The notes below the pieces were generated by a model. The model saw nothing but the letters and a program-made list of their open reading frames with translations, was not told the DNA's origin and searched no databases. From NCBI GenBank assembly GCA_022579005.1, contig MU401459.1:186001-250000 (forward strand): 64,000 nucleotides of DNA, given 5' to 3'. Both the position numbers and the translations under genes were made by a program. Of the stretch, positions 44,074 through 55,726 are shown piece by piece; within the stretch, counting starts at the first letter, position 1; each line of letters starts with the position of its first letter. Source of the stretch: Poronia punctata. Its lineage: Eukaryota > Ascomycota > Sordariomycetes > Xylariales > Xylariaceae.

Positions 44074-46146
44074 ATGGAATCAGACTCGGACGAATATCGC
44101 CCCTCTGATAGTGAGGACGGCGACGACGACAACAACAACAGACCGGAGGATATAAACACAAGGAGACGACCCATTCATAACCCCCCAAGCGTCTCGCCAG
44201 TACGAAAAAATGTATCCAGACAAAACTCACCATTTATATCTCCCATACGAAGAAGTGTACCTTTTCCTACCAATCCACCAAGTATTTCTTCATGGAGGAG
44301 AAGTGAACCCAAGCGATCAAATCCAAGCCTCTCTCCCATAAGAAAAAATGCTCCTATCCCTTTACAAATACCTACCTCCATCTCCGCACCTATCCCCATC
44401 CGGAGAAAGCGACGAGGTGAAAGCTTTACAGCCCTAGGCTCAGCATCAGCAGGTCCTCCTCCACTCAAGCGCACAAAAGGCGAGTTCAACATATCATATC
44501 TGAACCTCTTAAACCAAGATATCCAAGATGCATCTTCAGGACTCTTACACTCCGACATCGAGTCGGAGTCAGAGTCTCACACACAACAACAACAACAACA
44601 ACAAGTCGGCATGGTCCTCTGGAACCAACGTGAAAAAAACATCTTCTTCTCCGCCCTGTCTCGTCTAGGCCAGGAAGACATATCCGGCATCGCGGCGCGA
44701 ATCGGTACAAAGAGCGAGGCAGAAGTGAAACAATATATAATGCTTCTGCTAAATCATGGTAAACCATCTCTGTCCCTCGTCGACATCCCGGCCGCCTCGG
44801 AGATTAGCCCGGCATGCTGTGTGGCGCTAGAACAGGCTGCCGACGCATTATCTTTGCGTCAGGAGGGTTACGAGGAAGAGATTGAGAAGGAGAGATGGGG
44901 TACGAGATGGTTGATTACGTCCGAGTTGGCGAGGATACTTGAAGATAAGATATCTTCATATACTTCATCGTCATCATTGTCATTACAGAAACATGTTCGG
45001 GGACGGGGAAGGACGCCGGACGAGCGCTCGGCTAGATCTCATTCCCGACATCGTGGCGAAAGTAAAAGCCGTGCAGGAGTAAGAGAAGAAGACGGAGAAG
45101 AAGAAGAAGAAGGAGAAGAAAGACTGGACAAAGATATGGCGTTTCTGCAATTATTCGCCGTCGAGAACTGGCTCGAGCTCTCGAATCGCGTATTCATGAA
45201 CTCGACCGTTTCGGACGGGAATTGGCGTGCTGTCGTAGATCAAGGAGGAGGAGGAGGAGAAGAAGAGCAGCCTGCTATCCGTGCCACGGCTTTTGCAGAC
45301 TTTCACAGCTTGGTCGTTAGTATCACCAGACGGTTGGTAGCGGCTGTGATTTACATCGCCGAGTCTCGCAAGTCCGGATCCGGATCCGGACAACAACAGA
45401 GGCGCACGAGACGGAAGGTCCGGAGGGAAGATGTTCTCGCGGCAGTTTCTTCGCTAGGTATGAAGGGGGAAAAGGAGGATTTTTGGACAAAGTGTGCGAG
45501 GAGGTTGCAGTTGGATGTTGTTGATGATGATAGGGAGGAGGAGGAAGAAGAAGAAGACGAAAGAGACGAGAGCAAGAGCAAGAGCACCACAGACGAAGAT
45601 GAAAGTGATGATTACGATATCATGAGTTACGCAGAAGTCGAATCGGCACTGGGAATTCCTTCATCAACAACAATTACTACTACTAGTACTACTACCGAGA
45701 AAACCATACCCGACAGTTCCGATTTCACCGTCTCAAGTACCTCCTCCGAGTCATCATCCGACAACAACACGGACGAAGAAGAACAAGAACAAGATGGTCC
45801 GGATATCAAAATGGAAGACCGCAGCCCTGGTCCCGGTGCCGACACGGACGACGATCTGGACTCAGTCGCCATTGAACAAGACTTGGAAGAAGCCCTGACG
45901 TATTCTACCGGCGGTGCAGTAAACGCGTCATTTACTCGGCGACAGATCCGCACCGAATACAAGCTAGAGCGGGACGCGGAGAAACTGGATTTGCAACTTG
46001 GCGCCGATGCCGAAGCGAGACTCTGGGACATACTTCGCAACGATCCCGACGCGAAGGGCAAAGCTGTTAAGGGCAAAGAAGGGGAAAGACGAGGTAGGCT
46101 GAAGCGTACGGGCGAGTCCGGTGAAGCCGAAGAGTCTGAATATTAG
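44074..46146 (+). CDS. Rrn5-like subunit of the RNA polymerase I upstream activating factor
   Basis: A single-exon protein of 690 residues. An acidic, disordered N-terminus (MESDSDEYRPSDSEDGDDD) carries four imperfect copies of a S-P-I-R-K/R-basic motif (SPVRKN, SPIRRS, SPIRKN). A poly-Gln tract precedes a SANT/Myb-like domain at ~180-230 (VLWNQREKNIFFSALSRLGQEDISGIAARIGTKSEAEVKQYI). After it come CCVALEQAADAL and a region VENWLELSNRVFMN ... FADFHSLVVSITRRLVAAVIYIAES ... VRREDVLAAVSSLGM, which reads as a histone-fold-like set of helices. SANT plus a histone fold is the layout of Rrn5, which with Rrn9, Rrn10, UAF30 and H3/H4 binds the rDNA upstream element and commits Pol I. The C-terminus is again highly acidic. 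The architecture supports the call; sequence match is from memory of the family, so moderate certainty. Confidence 0.72.
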   Translation: MESDSDEYRPSDSEDGDDDNNNRPEDINTRRRPIHNPPSVSPVRKNVSRQNSPFISPIRRSVPFPTNPPSISSWRRSEPKRSNPSLSPIRKNAPIPLQIPTSISAPIPIRRKRRGESFTALGSASAGPPPLKRTKGEFNISYLNLLNQDIQDASSGLLHSDIESESESHTQQQQQQQVGMVLWNQREKNIFFSALSRLGQEDISGIAARIGTKSEAEVKQYIMLLLNHGKPSLSLVDIPAASEISPACCVALEQAADALSLRQEGYEEEIEKERWGTRWLITSELARILEDKISSYTSSSSLSLQKHVRGRGRTPDERSARSHSRHRGESKSRAGVREEDGEEEEEGEERLDKDMAFLQLFAVENWLELSNRVFMNSTVSDGNWRAVVDQGGGGGEEEQPAIRATAFADFHSLVVSITRRLVAAVIYIAESRKSGSGSGQQQRRTRRKVRREDVLAAVSSLGMKGEKEDFWTKCARRLQLDVVDDDREEEEEEEDERDESKSKSTTDEDESDDYDIMSYAEVESALGIPSSTTITTTSTTTEKTIPDSSDFTVSSTSSESSSDNNTDEEEQEQDGPDIKMEDRSPGPGADTDDDLDSVAIEQDLEEALTYSTGGAVNASFTRRQIRTEYKLERDAEKLDLQLGADAEARLWDILRNDPDAKGKAVKGKEGERRGRLKRTGESGEAEESEY

Positions 46147-46662
46147 GTTTACACGGACATATTGGCGGGATGACGTCCGATTTGCCCGGCGAAATCGAGG
46201 GGCTGTATTAGGTAATGGACCGGAAAAAGGTACATGTGTGCGTCATGAGGAATTGTTAAAAAGTCTGCAAGTTTCCCTGTGACGGGGATAATCAGATTCT
46301 ACTATGAAAGGGAATTAACCATGACCCCCACCAAACCAAGGGGGTCGAGCTGTCATTTTAGATATGAAGACTTTGTTCCCTGCAAACTTGACGGAATAAA
46401 CCAAACTTTAATAGCCCACAGTCGAGTATACCCCTCTCAACGAGACCCACAGTCGGGGTACATAGAAGTGGTAGTACATTTTATTGGGAAAGGCCGTCTT
46501 TGAACATACGGCGCAGAAAAAGATACTGTATTGTGCCTGCCGCCCCCACCTCACAAAAACGCCGGGGAAAACAGAAGCAGCCTTGAAAAAGAAATCAACC
46601 CTGGCCCATCCATTACAATAATTCCATCATCGACCGCTCATACCGTGTATCTTCCGAGGCAT
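46147..46662. other. Intergenic between convergent genes
   Basis: About 515 bases holding the 3' ends of the Rrn5-like and Swi3/Rsc8 genes; nothing else recognised. Confidence 0.6.
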
Positions 46663-48797
46663 TTAGGCTTCATAGCTCTTAATATTTCCACCGTTGCTAA
46701 GGGGCTGGACAACACCGGCGGCTGGAACTGACATAAATGTCAAGCCGTTGCCGTTAGCTTCGGCCGCTTTCAAATCCCCTCCAGATTTCAGGCTTTGCTG
46801 GGCCTCACGGACCCGTTTCTTGAATGCTAAGCGGTCGAGGAATAGTTGCTGTCTGCCACGCTCGAGTTCGCGCCGCTCAGCCTGGAGGATGCTCTCCATT
46901 TCGTCAAAGTACTTGAGCTTCAACTCCATCTTCTGGAGAGTAACATTGACAGCGGCCGAAAGAAGACGAGACATCTCTCGTTCTTCGTGTGATGCCAGGG
47001 CACCAGCTCGGGCTCCCACAGTTGCCAGCGGTATGCTTGTGATCGTATTGGTGGTCGTAGTTGTCGTTGTAGTTGTGGTAGTCTCGATCTCCATAGACTC
47101 ACCCTCTTTCTCTTTCCCTTTGCCGTTCAATTTTCCTACGGCACCGCCTTCGATTCGGTTGCGTAAGCCCTGTTGAAGTTCTTCAACGGACCTGTTTGCA
47201 GCTGCCGCAGTGGTCTTCGGGTCGGCTAGACTAGCAAGGAAGCCAATGACCGACATGACAGGGTTGTCCGCTTGACTGAAAGGGAGAAAGCCACCGTGGG
47301 AACCTAGCATAGGAAGACCTGTTGGGGCTTGTACGGGTGCCTCTGATTCGAGGTATTTGTCCTCAATGTCAAGCTGGAGGAACTGCAGTACGCATTCTTC
47401 CCTGCTGCGGGTTCCAACGTGCTCGGCGATCTCACCCCAGTCGTCGTCCCACCTCTCTAAACCTTCGAGAAGTCGGAGCAGCTCAGCGTCGCTCCAGGGG
47501 GCGTCCCTATCGAGGACCGTAGAATAGGCCTTGTTTTCTGTGCGGATGAATTGCGTGTTGGTCTGGTTGTTGGGTATGCGACCCTCCAAGTAGCATGTCG
47601 GGCAAACATCGTGCTTGCTCTTGTCCGTAGACTTTGCCTCTGGAAGGTGATAGTAGACCCGGGTGCAGTCGATACCACAGTTCTGACAGAATACCTTGGC
47701 GACAGGTCCTTTTAGGCTCTCATCCGGACCAACAGATCCGTTAGTTGCGGAATCCCCGTTAGATTTGCCCTCCGTCTTCGTGAGCTTCGTACCCTTCGCG
47801 CTAGCCTCGTAAATGTTTCGCCCGATTTCGAGATTCCGTTCGCCGGCCGCAGTAGCCGCGGCACTGGCCTTTTGGTCTGTGTCCGGGTTTTTCTGCCCTT
47901 CAAGTATTATCGGATCCGCGGCGGGCTGCCAGGGTTGAAGACCACGCGGCGTATCGCAAATAATCTTGAAATGCCCAGTGAAGGGAGGTCCGACTTGGGA
48001 AGGCCGTTGGTCGGCATCAACCTAGAGGATGTCAGTATTCCAGCGCGGATTAATTAGAGCAGCAAACAGTACCTGGTAGTTGATCAAGCCCCATTGCTCT
48101 AAGAAGGCATGAACGCGCATTATGGCGCATACATCGCCGGCAAGGTTCCGTCGGCATGCAGTGACGGTGAGATATTCGACCGGGTTCAATCGATAGGTGT
48201 TGATCATGAAATCACGATAATCTTTGTAGACATGTGGCGTTTTGCTCCGATTGCGACTGTTGAAGAACTCGGGCAAGGCCTTCCGCTCGATATTATGAAT
48301 GTCGTTCATGTCGAACCATGTGCTATAGCTAGGAAGCACAATCGCGTGTGTTTGTGAGATTAGATGTTCGCGTGCGGCATTCTCGATGCTCTCCTTGGAT
48401 TTAGCATCCTGAGTTGCACCATCAGCAGTAACAGCGCCATCTTCTGCGTCCTTGTCCGTCCCTTCCTTTTCCTTGGGCTCCGCCTGGGCGTCGCCCATTT
48501 CTTCGTCTTCTTTGGCTAGAGTGGATTCGGCGGGCGGTGCTGGAGGCGCGTCAAGAGGGTTATCCGATGTTGCCGCAGGTGCAGGAGTACTGCTATCTTG
48601 CTTGATGGCTGGCTCGGTTGATGGAACCTCGGACATTTGGACATCTAACGGCCGCATAAATAAGTGGCTCCAAACGGGTCGCTTTGATGCTAAGACATCG
48701 AAGACTTACCATCAGACAGTCTAGGCGTAGTATTGGTCTGTAGAGGTTGCGTAGAAGCCCCATTGGCGGGAGACTCGAAGCTTGTGTGATCGTCCAT
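46663..48797 (-). CDS. Swi3/Rsc8-type subunit of SWI/SNF and RSC chromatin remodellers
   Basis: Three exons (48797-48710, 48644-48073 and 48021-46663) join to 672 residues. An acidic, Ala/Pro-rich N-terminus precedes a SWIRM domain at ~126-220 ([23 protein letters not shown] to [15 protein letters not shown]). A ZZ-like zinc finger follows at ~332-363 (CQNCGIDC ... DVCPTCY), then a SANT domain at ~394-440 ([31 protein letters not shown]). The C-terminal part is a leucine-rich coiled coil ([22 protein letters not shown]), the dimerisation segment. This exact order is that of Swi3, Rsc8 and SMARCC1/2, the scaffold dimer of the remodeller. A poly-Thr run of 12 lies in the linker before the coiled coil. 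Filamentous fungi usually have a single such gene that could serve both complexes. The divergent neighbour is ETF-alpha. Confidence 0.93.
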
Positions 48798-49400
48798 CTT
48801 TACTAACGATGATGGCGATGATGGGGGGTGGTTAGGAAGGGTGGAGAGCAAAATCAGCCGTGTTGGATTTATTATATAATCGCGCAATGTCGCGTCTCTC
48901 AGATTTCTATCGTTTAAGCGTCATCAAGAATTTGTAAGGCTGTGTAGCTGATCGCAGCCCGCTTATACGATGATGAATTGACGGTTTGTTAGACTAGTAA
49001 TGCGATGAGGCTGGATCTATCGCGTGTTTGGTTGGAGAAATTAAATTCGGCGCGATTGGGACCCGTACCATCCCCTAGTCCCATTGGAAGAACGGTTACC
49101 TAATCAAAAATTACGTACCTGTCCGTGTCTGGGGAGAGGTGCGAAAGCTTGGGCCACATTCACTGCTGAGCCACAGTTGGCGGTTCCACCCCACCTCTTC
49201 AGCTGCCTGAAGTTGGGTACGTACACAACCTCGGCGGACCTTGGGGAAAGCGGCCGAACGCGGGCCGTGGACAGCCGCAACTTCGGGTTTCTGAAACTGG
49301 ACCAATGATCCATCTCCTGTGACGTCCTTTGATCTCGAGAACGCACTGTAGACTTACAGCGAAATAATCGAAGTCATACTCCAGACAAGGCGCGAGTACA
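48798..49400. other. Intergenic, divergent promoters of Swi3/Rsc8 and ETF-alpha
   Basis: About 600 bases with no exon recognised; the part at 49120-49340 is G+C-rich. Confidence 0.6.
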
Positions 49401-50537
49401 ATGTTTTCGGCTGCCAGGAGAACTGCCCTTCGCGGCATTACTTCGCTACCACGACCTACTGTTTTCTCGAGCGCTTTGAACCAGTCCGCACTACAAAGAT
49501 TATTGTCGTCATTAGCGATCCTCGAACAGCGCGATGGTAAACTGAACCACGGGTCGCTCAGCGCCATTGGCGCGGCGCAGAAACTTGGAGGGTCCATCCA
49601 CGCATTTGTCGCAGGGAGCAATATCAAGGCTGTTGCCGAGGAGGCTGCCAAGACAGAAGGAGTCGAGAAGATCATTGCTGTAGACAACGCGGCTTACGAT
49701 AAGGTATGGGTTTCCGCTCCTGATCGCTAGCTATCCATCCCACGTCTACTCTGCCGGGTTCGAGAAGCTCACACGTCAACTCTCTTCCAGGGTCTTCCGG
49801 AGAATTATGCGACTCTGGTAGTAGAAAACATCAAGAAAGGAGGCTATACACACGTCATCGCTGGGCACACTGCGTTCGGCAAGAACCTGATGCCCCGGGT
49901 GGCCGCGCTATTAGATTCGCAACAAATCTCCGACATCACCGCCATCGAGAACGAGAATACATTTGTACGACCGATCTATGCTGGGAATGCCATCGCCACT
50001 GTCGAGTCCTCCGACCCTGTGAAAATCATAACCATCCGCGGGACTGCTTTCCCCGCCGTCGAAGCCCAAGGTGGCTCGGCCGCTATCGAGGACGGCGTCG
50101 ACCCTAAATCGGAGAGCCCGTCCGAGTGGGTTTCGGAGGACCTGGCCAAATCCGACCGCCCGGATCTAGCAACGGCTGGCAAAGTCGTCTCTGGTGGACG
50201 TGGACTCAAGTCCAAGGAGGAGTTCGACAAGGTTATGCAGCCGCTTGCGGATTCGATGGGTGCTGCCATCGGTGCGTCTCGCGCGGCCGTAGACAGTGGA
50301 TATGCGGACAACAGCTTGCAAGTCGGCCAGACTGGCAAGGTCGTCGCGCCTCAACTATACATGGCCGTGGGCATTTCGGGAGCAATTCAACATCTTGCAG
50401 GCATGAAAGACAGCAAGGTGATTGCTGCGATTAACAAGGACCCCGATGCGCCCATATTCCAGGTTGCCGACGTGGGTTTGGTTGGCGATCTGTTCGAAAA
50501 GGTTCCAGAGTTGACAGAGAAGTTGAAGAGCTCATAG
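49401..50537 (+). CDS. Electron transfer flavoprotein alpha subunit, mitochondrial
   Basis: Two exons (49401-49703 and 49791-50537) around an 87-base intron give 349 residues. The presequence [20 protein letters not shown] is basic. The N-terminal domain runs from [20 protein letters not shown] through [20 protein letters not shown]. The C-terminal FAD domain has the family signature: [39 protein letters not shown] and [24 protein letters not shown] is a matrix heterodimer that collects electrons from acyl-CoA and other dehydrogenases and passes them to ETF:ubiquinone oxidoreductase. The length and all FAD-contact segments are normal. It is tail to tail with Arh1, with only 69 bases between the stops, so the 3' untranslated regions almost surely overlap. 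Confidence 0.96.
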
Positions 50538-50606
50538 ATAATACAGTATCTAAAAGTATGTACATATATGCAACATCGATGAAGATACATACAACAGACT
50601 TGGGTT

Positions 50607-52378
50607 CTAGCTACTAGCAGCCAGCATTTCGTCTGTGCTTGTGAACTTTTCTCGCTCCTTTCCTAGCAAAAGTCCGCGTTCCCTTTCTGCCTTGTCGATT
50701 TTCTGCCATTCGGCCCATTGGATGACTCGACATTTGTCCTTGTCGACCTCGGTCCGTAATCCCTCCCAGCCATGCGTCTTTTCCGCATTCAGAAAAGCGG
50801 CTTCCGAGGTCCAGTCCGCAGCAATAGCGTCACCCGTCATGAAGGCATCCTCCATGGTCGACGCAATGACACCTGTAGGCCCCCTCTTCACCCACCCGGC
50901 ACAGTAGACTCCAGGAAGAGTTGTTGCACTCTCTACATCGTTTGGTGCCGACTGCAAGGCACGGCCATAGCCGTCGTTTTGAATCACGCCCTTCCTATCA
51001 TCAAAGAGTATCCCGGCCTCGGGGAATCCGGGCAAGGCTACTGACTTGTATCCAATGGAGCGAAATACGACCGAGGATGGAATCTCCACCTGCTCGTCTA
51101 GACTCTGTACACCCGAGACAGGATCGAAGGGCGAGGATAGTGAAGTCCGGTGGAACGTCGTGCTCTTCACGTTTCCTTCTGCCGTGCCGTTGAACTCGGT
51201 AGGCGATAGACAGAAATCAAGCGACCATGATTTGCTAGCGTGGTCTAGTCGGGTTGCTGAGCCCCTGACGAGGATGTCCATCAACCGGCGTCTGGCACGC
51301 GGAAGTTTGGAGATCTCGTCCGGCAAAAGGCTCATATCGATGGGATGAAAACCAACGCCATGTAGTTTGGTTAGTTCCCGTATCTCTTTGATTGTGAAGG
51401 CGGCCTGTCGTAAATGTTTAGTTTATATATGTCAAGATGTACGAGGCCAGATATAATTAGAAAGATGTTTGTGTGTGTGTGTGTGTGATATGAACGCACC
51501 TGCATCGGCCCTCTACGCCCAACGATATGCACTCGCTTGACCCGGCTCTTCGACAAGGTTTCTATCGCAGCTTCCGTGATGTCGGATTTCCGCAGCACAT
51601 CCACGTTTTCCAACATCATCCTCGCGACGTCCAGTGCCACGTTTCCTTGGCCGATGATGACGGCCTCGTCACCCCGCGTCAGATCCGGCGCCATGTTGGC
51701 GTACTCGGGCAAGCCGTTGTACCAGCCGACGAATTCGCGCGCCGAGTAGATTCCCCGTAGCTTCGACTCGTTGGGAATCCCCAGCGTCTTGTCCTTGGAT
51801 GCGCCATAGGCAAACACCACTGCGTCGTAGTGCCGCATCATGGAGTCCAGAGGGATGGTACATCCTCTGAAATGGCCATCCTGGTTCCCGACGGCAACGT
51901 TGCCGATAAAGGTGAAGTTTGGCGAACTTGCGACTTCTTCAAACTTTTCCTGGCAGTTCTAGTATGCATTGGGTAAGCTAGATATTTCCGTCGGCATTAA
52001 AAGTATATTGGAATTGGTGTTGTTTTAGAATGCGCATAGCTTTATGAGACGACGAGCCTCACAACGGGAATTGCGTCATACCTTGACTTCGGGGTGATCG
52101 GGTGCGACACCAAATCTCACCAGACCGAAAGGGACCGGAAGTGCCTCAAACATGTCCACCTTGGCTTGCTGTATTTTTGACATGACCCTGTAAGCCGTAT
52201 AGAAACCGGCCGGGCCGGAGCCGACGACGGCCATGCGGAATGGCTGGACATTTCGTCCGGTGGCATACGATCGTCGGGATATGATAGAGGCCGGCTCTGA
52301 AAATATCGGCCGTCTACCCGCCGCTTTGCGTAAGCACGAGTTGCAAAGCCATGATTTTGCGATCGATGTCATTATCAA
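50607..52378 (-). CDS. ARH1: Mitochondrial NADPH:ferredoxin (adrenodoxin) oxidoreductase Arh1
   Basis: Three exons (52378-52082, 51958-51500 and 51404-50607) with introns of 123 and 95 bases give 517 residues; a second in-frame ATG two codons on (MTSIAKSW) is an equally good start. The presequence ends near RRSYATGRNVQPFRM. The FAD-binding motif is VVGSGPAGFY (G53-G58), followed by [22 protein letters not shown], diagnostic of the family. The NADP-binding motif is GQGNVALDVAR (~202-212), and the C-terminal part has VPCAGW-like VYCAGWVKRGPTGVIASTMEDA. Arh1 passes electrons from NADPH to mitochondrial ferredoxin for iron-sulfur cluster and haem A synthesis and is essential in yeast. The second intron contains a GT repeat (about 51469-51488) next to the donor region, which may vary in length. 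Length and motifs are all intact. Confidence 0.96.
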
Positions 52379-53508
52379 TTACCCGAGTATGGTAAATGTG
52401 ATTTACCTACGAGGTTTTCATTTATAAGTGCCGAATTTAGAATTTTACATGCATTCACCAAGAAACTCAAAATCTCCCCTACCTACGTGGACAGTACCTA
52501 GTCTGTAGGTGGTCATTAATTCCGAGCAAGCCCCACATTGCCATATTTCACCAACATGACGGTCTAATTCAACGTCGCGTATCACACTCAATAAAATAGC
52601 AGAAAACATTCCAAATATAAGTGTTGTGTCTTTTGAAGGTGGGATTCATGCGGTATAGCCTAGCACTTGGTATACCAACGGCGCTCAACGAGGGCCGCGA
52701 TGCGGCGAGGATGGAATCAATGAACGGTATCCTCACCAACCTGCCTATCTCCGACAGCGCCGAACCTCTCGGAGTTTTCGGCTAAAACCAATGTAACCAA
52801 GCCACGGCCCCTCCGTCCTTGCAACCACAAGAGGCCTCAGGCAGTGTGTTGGTTTTTAGACTCTTTGTGCACCCAACTGCTTTGCAATTGCATACGGGTT
52901 ATATAGGCGGCGTAGCCGACCAATGCATGAATACATAAAGTGATGTCACACTTTGTACATCTCATGTATTGTATCGATCAATATCACGTCGGAGACACCC
53001 AAAAGCCTACAGGAATTGGTTCTCTACCCAATAAATAGTACCAACAGTCTGGTCTTTTCTATAATTAGTTTAGTTGACACACTCTACTAGTCTACATTGC
53101 ATTCTGGAGTAAAGTATTCCTGTACGCAAGTCGCACGTAAGTATCTCCAGGGTAGGTACTCCGGCAATGTCCTTGCATCATCCAACGCTGACTGAGATTG
53201 GAAGTTGCCATGGAAACGAGTATGTAACCCAATTGGGATAATAATCAATACGTAAAGATAGAAAAATACCAGAGAACCTTGCGACAGCCAAGGGCGCAGG
53301 TTCACCTACCCCACGTCATTGGTGCCGTAGTGCGACGAGTTCCTTACTTCCCTCTTTTACCTACCTTGTCAGGCATTTGGACGTTTCAAAAGTTTCTTTA
53401 CGTGTAATACCTCGTTCGCATAACAAACACAAAACACCACATTCCAACCTTACCACCTTTCTGCATAGAGCGATCCGGCCCGGCTGGAGTAGGCAGGCAT
53501 TCGCAGAT
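52379..53508. other. Intergenic, divergent promoters
   Basis: About 1.1 kb between Arh1 and the four-TM protein; no exon, RNA or long repeat recognised. Confidence 0.55.
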
Positions 53509-54799
53509 ATGGGGGCTCAACCACCATATATGTATAACTCGGGCCTCCGGCGTGATTCGCAACTGCCAGAAAAGGATTTCGACCCCAAGGCTATCACGAG
53601 AGCGAGCTGGGAGGTGAAGGCCAAGAAGCCAAAGAAGAATGGCCCTCTATTGTCTTTCAATCGACATCCCGAGTAAGTTCTTCCCGTACCTTACCTCTTG
53701 TCCTCCAGCTTCTTGAGTAGCTATTTAGCTAATATTGGGATCCATAGCTCATACCAACCGCCAACTGGCCGCAACTACAATTTCCGACCAATGAGTGGAA
53801 CGAATAAATGGTGGATAAAATGCACGAGATACATACAGCTCGTGTTACGTGTTTTGGAACTGATCGCAGCCGCTGGTCTGCTTACTCTCATGATCTTGAT
53901 ATCACAAGTCGCGCCACTTGCTGCCTGGATTTTGCGCATCGCGGTATGATGACCTTTCTTCCCCCATTGTTCACACAAATACGCAGCCATCTCTAACGCA
54001 GTGTGTGTGTCTGTGTGTCTAGCCCGGTGTTATAATTCTTTGCAGCGCATATGCCATCCTACACCTCTCTAGACCTGCTCGAGCAAGACCGCCAGGATCT
54101 TCAGCCGCGTACCAGTTCTTCGCCGGCCTGACCGACTTGGTCATCCTGCCATTCTACGCGTTTGGAGCCGTAACAGTCGTCAACCAAGGCGAACAATGGG
54201 GAACCATCCTGGATAACAAAATGTTGACCCCGGCTTTCGTCCAGTCCGAGTTCTATGCTCTCGTCTCTGCAGCGGGTATGCATGCCGTGTCTTTGGGAAT
54301 ATCCCTGTATCTTGCCTTGATGTTCCGGCGCATTGCCAACATGCCGCCTGACATGAATCCGCTCGAGAGCAATTTGACGTCGCGCGTGCCGAAACACAAG
54401 CGCAACAAGTCGTCCATGGCCAGCGGGTATACTACGTCGTCGGAGAATATCAAGCGGCTCTCGACACCTCTAGAGGATCATCGACGGTCTGGAGCGCCTT
54501 ACGAGACTTTATCCAGACCGCCGAGTATCCCTTTTATGGACACGCGAGCCGGAGCGAGAAGCTCGATGGACTTGTCGAAACGCGATTCAAGGGTGGACCT
54601 ACCTAGTCGCCAATACCAGATCACACCGGGTAACTCGCCTCGGAACAGCGCCATGGCCGGCTCCACCCCGGATCAAAAGCGTGTATCGAACGCTAGGCTA
54701 GCCCAACGGGGTAGCTATATGGAGGTTCCACTGCACGATGCAGGATCGCCATCGTCGTCACGACCCAACAGCGCAGCTGTAAACGCCCAACAACCTACC

Positions 54800-54842
<43 letters not shown>

Positions 54843-55726
54843 GCAATGCCTCGCCGATGCGCGTGGCCAAGTTCACGGAAGCATGGTACGCGTCAGAATC
54901 GCTCGTCAATCGCACGCAGCAGCGGCAACAACAACAACAACAACAACAACATCGCGTCATGAATAATTCCAATCCCAACGAGCGCACGATCGCCGAGAGA
55001 GCCAAGGCCTACGAGGCGTTAAGTATGCGATACGGAGATGATGATGATGACGACGACGAGGAGGAATCGGACTCCGACCGGGAGAACGCGATGCGACCAG
55101 GCCAAGGATCAGATTTCGAAGACGACGACGATGATTTCGATGAACCAATCAATGTCTCAGCCCACCTACATCCGAACCCTCTACGCCTCAATCCCCTTGC
55201 CGCGACGCCCCCGCGACAAAAGACCCCTTTCATCATCATCAAGCCGTCGCGTGACTCTCAGCCACAACAACAGCAGCAGAAGATAGCAGTGCTCACGGAG
55301 ATGAGTAGCAATCGGCGTAGCGTGAGCGGTAGCCAAGACATTGCAGACGCGGTCTCTGCCTCTGTCCCAGCTCCAGCTCGTCGACCGACTATCCTCGGGG
55401 CGCTGGAACGTCTCAAGGGTGGGAACAGGACTTCGTCCATACAACAAGATAAAGACTTTTACTCGAAACCGTATGGCGAACTCAAGAGCGCTACCCCGCC
55501 CATCCCATACGGCGGCGAGACTAATAAGAGGAAAGAGGAGCAGCAGCAGCAGCAGCCTAGGGCCCGCCAGATCTCGTCGGGACATGACTATGATTTGGGT
55601 GGTAGTAGTAGCAGCAATGCAAATCTGGGGTACCGCCGGAAAGCGAGTGGGCGGGCGGCTGAAGAGGGCATGGCCGGACCAGCGGGGAGTAGTAGGTACT
55701 CGCGCTATAGCGTCCTGGACGAATGA
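53509..55726 (+). CDS. Four-TM (MARVEL-like) membrane protein with poly-Asn/Gln-rich cytoplasmic tail
   Basis: Three exons (53509-53672, 53748-53943 and 54023-55726) join to 687 residues starting MGAQPPYMYNSG. The N-terminal ~85 residues are basic and Tyr/Pro-rich. Four hydrophobic segments follow: VLELIAAAGLLTLMILIS, APLAAWILRIAPGVIILCSAYAIL, TDLVILPFYAFGAVTVV and FYALVSAAGMHAVSLGISLYLALMF. A small group of four segments with short loops resembles a MARVEL-like fold, but no diagnostic motif is seen. The last ~430 residues are disordered: Ser-rich blocks (KRNKSSMASGYTTS), a run of 14 Asn, a Gln run of 8, an acidic DDDDDDEEESDSDRE and basic patches. I do not recognise the family by name. Codon-level repeats (AAC, CAA) make these tracts prone to length change. 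It probably sits in the plasma membrane or vacuole with a long cytoplasmic tail; topology is inference. Confidence 0.78.
54798..54841 (+). repeat. Coding (AAC)n / poly-Asn microsatellite
   Basis: About 14 consecutive AAC codons inside the tail of the four-TM protein; a nearby CAA run (about 54928-54950) encodes poly-Gln. Confidence 0.85.
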
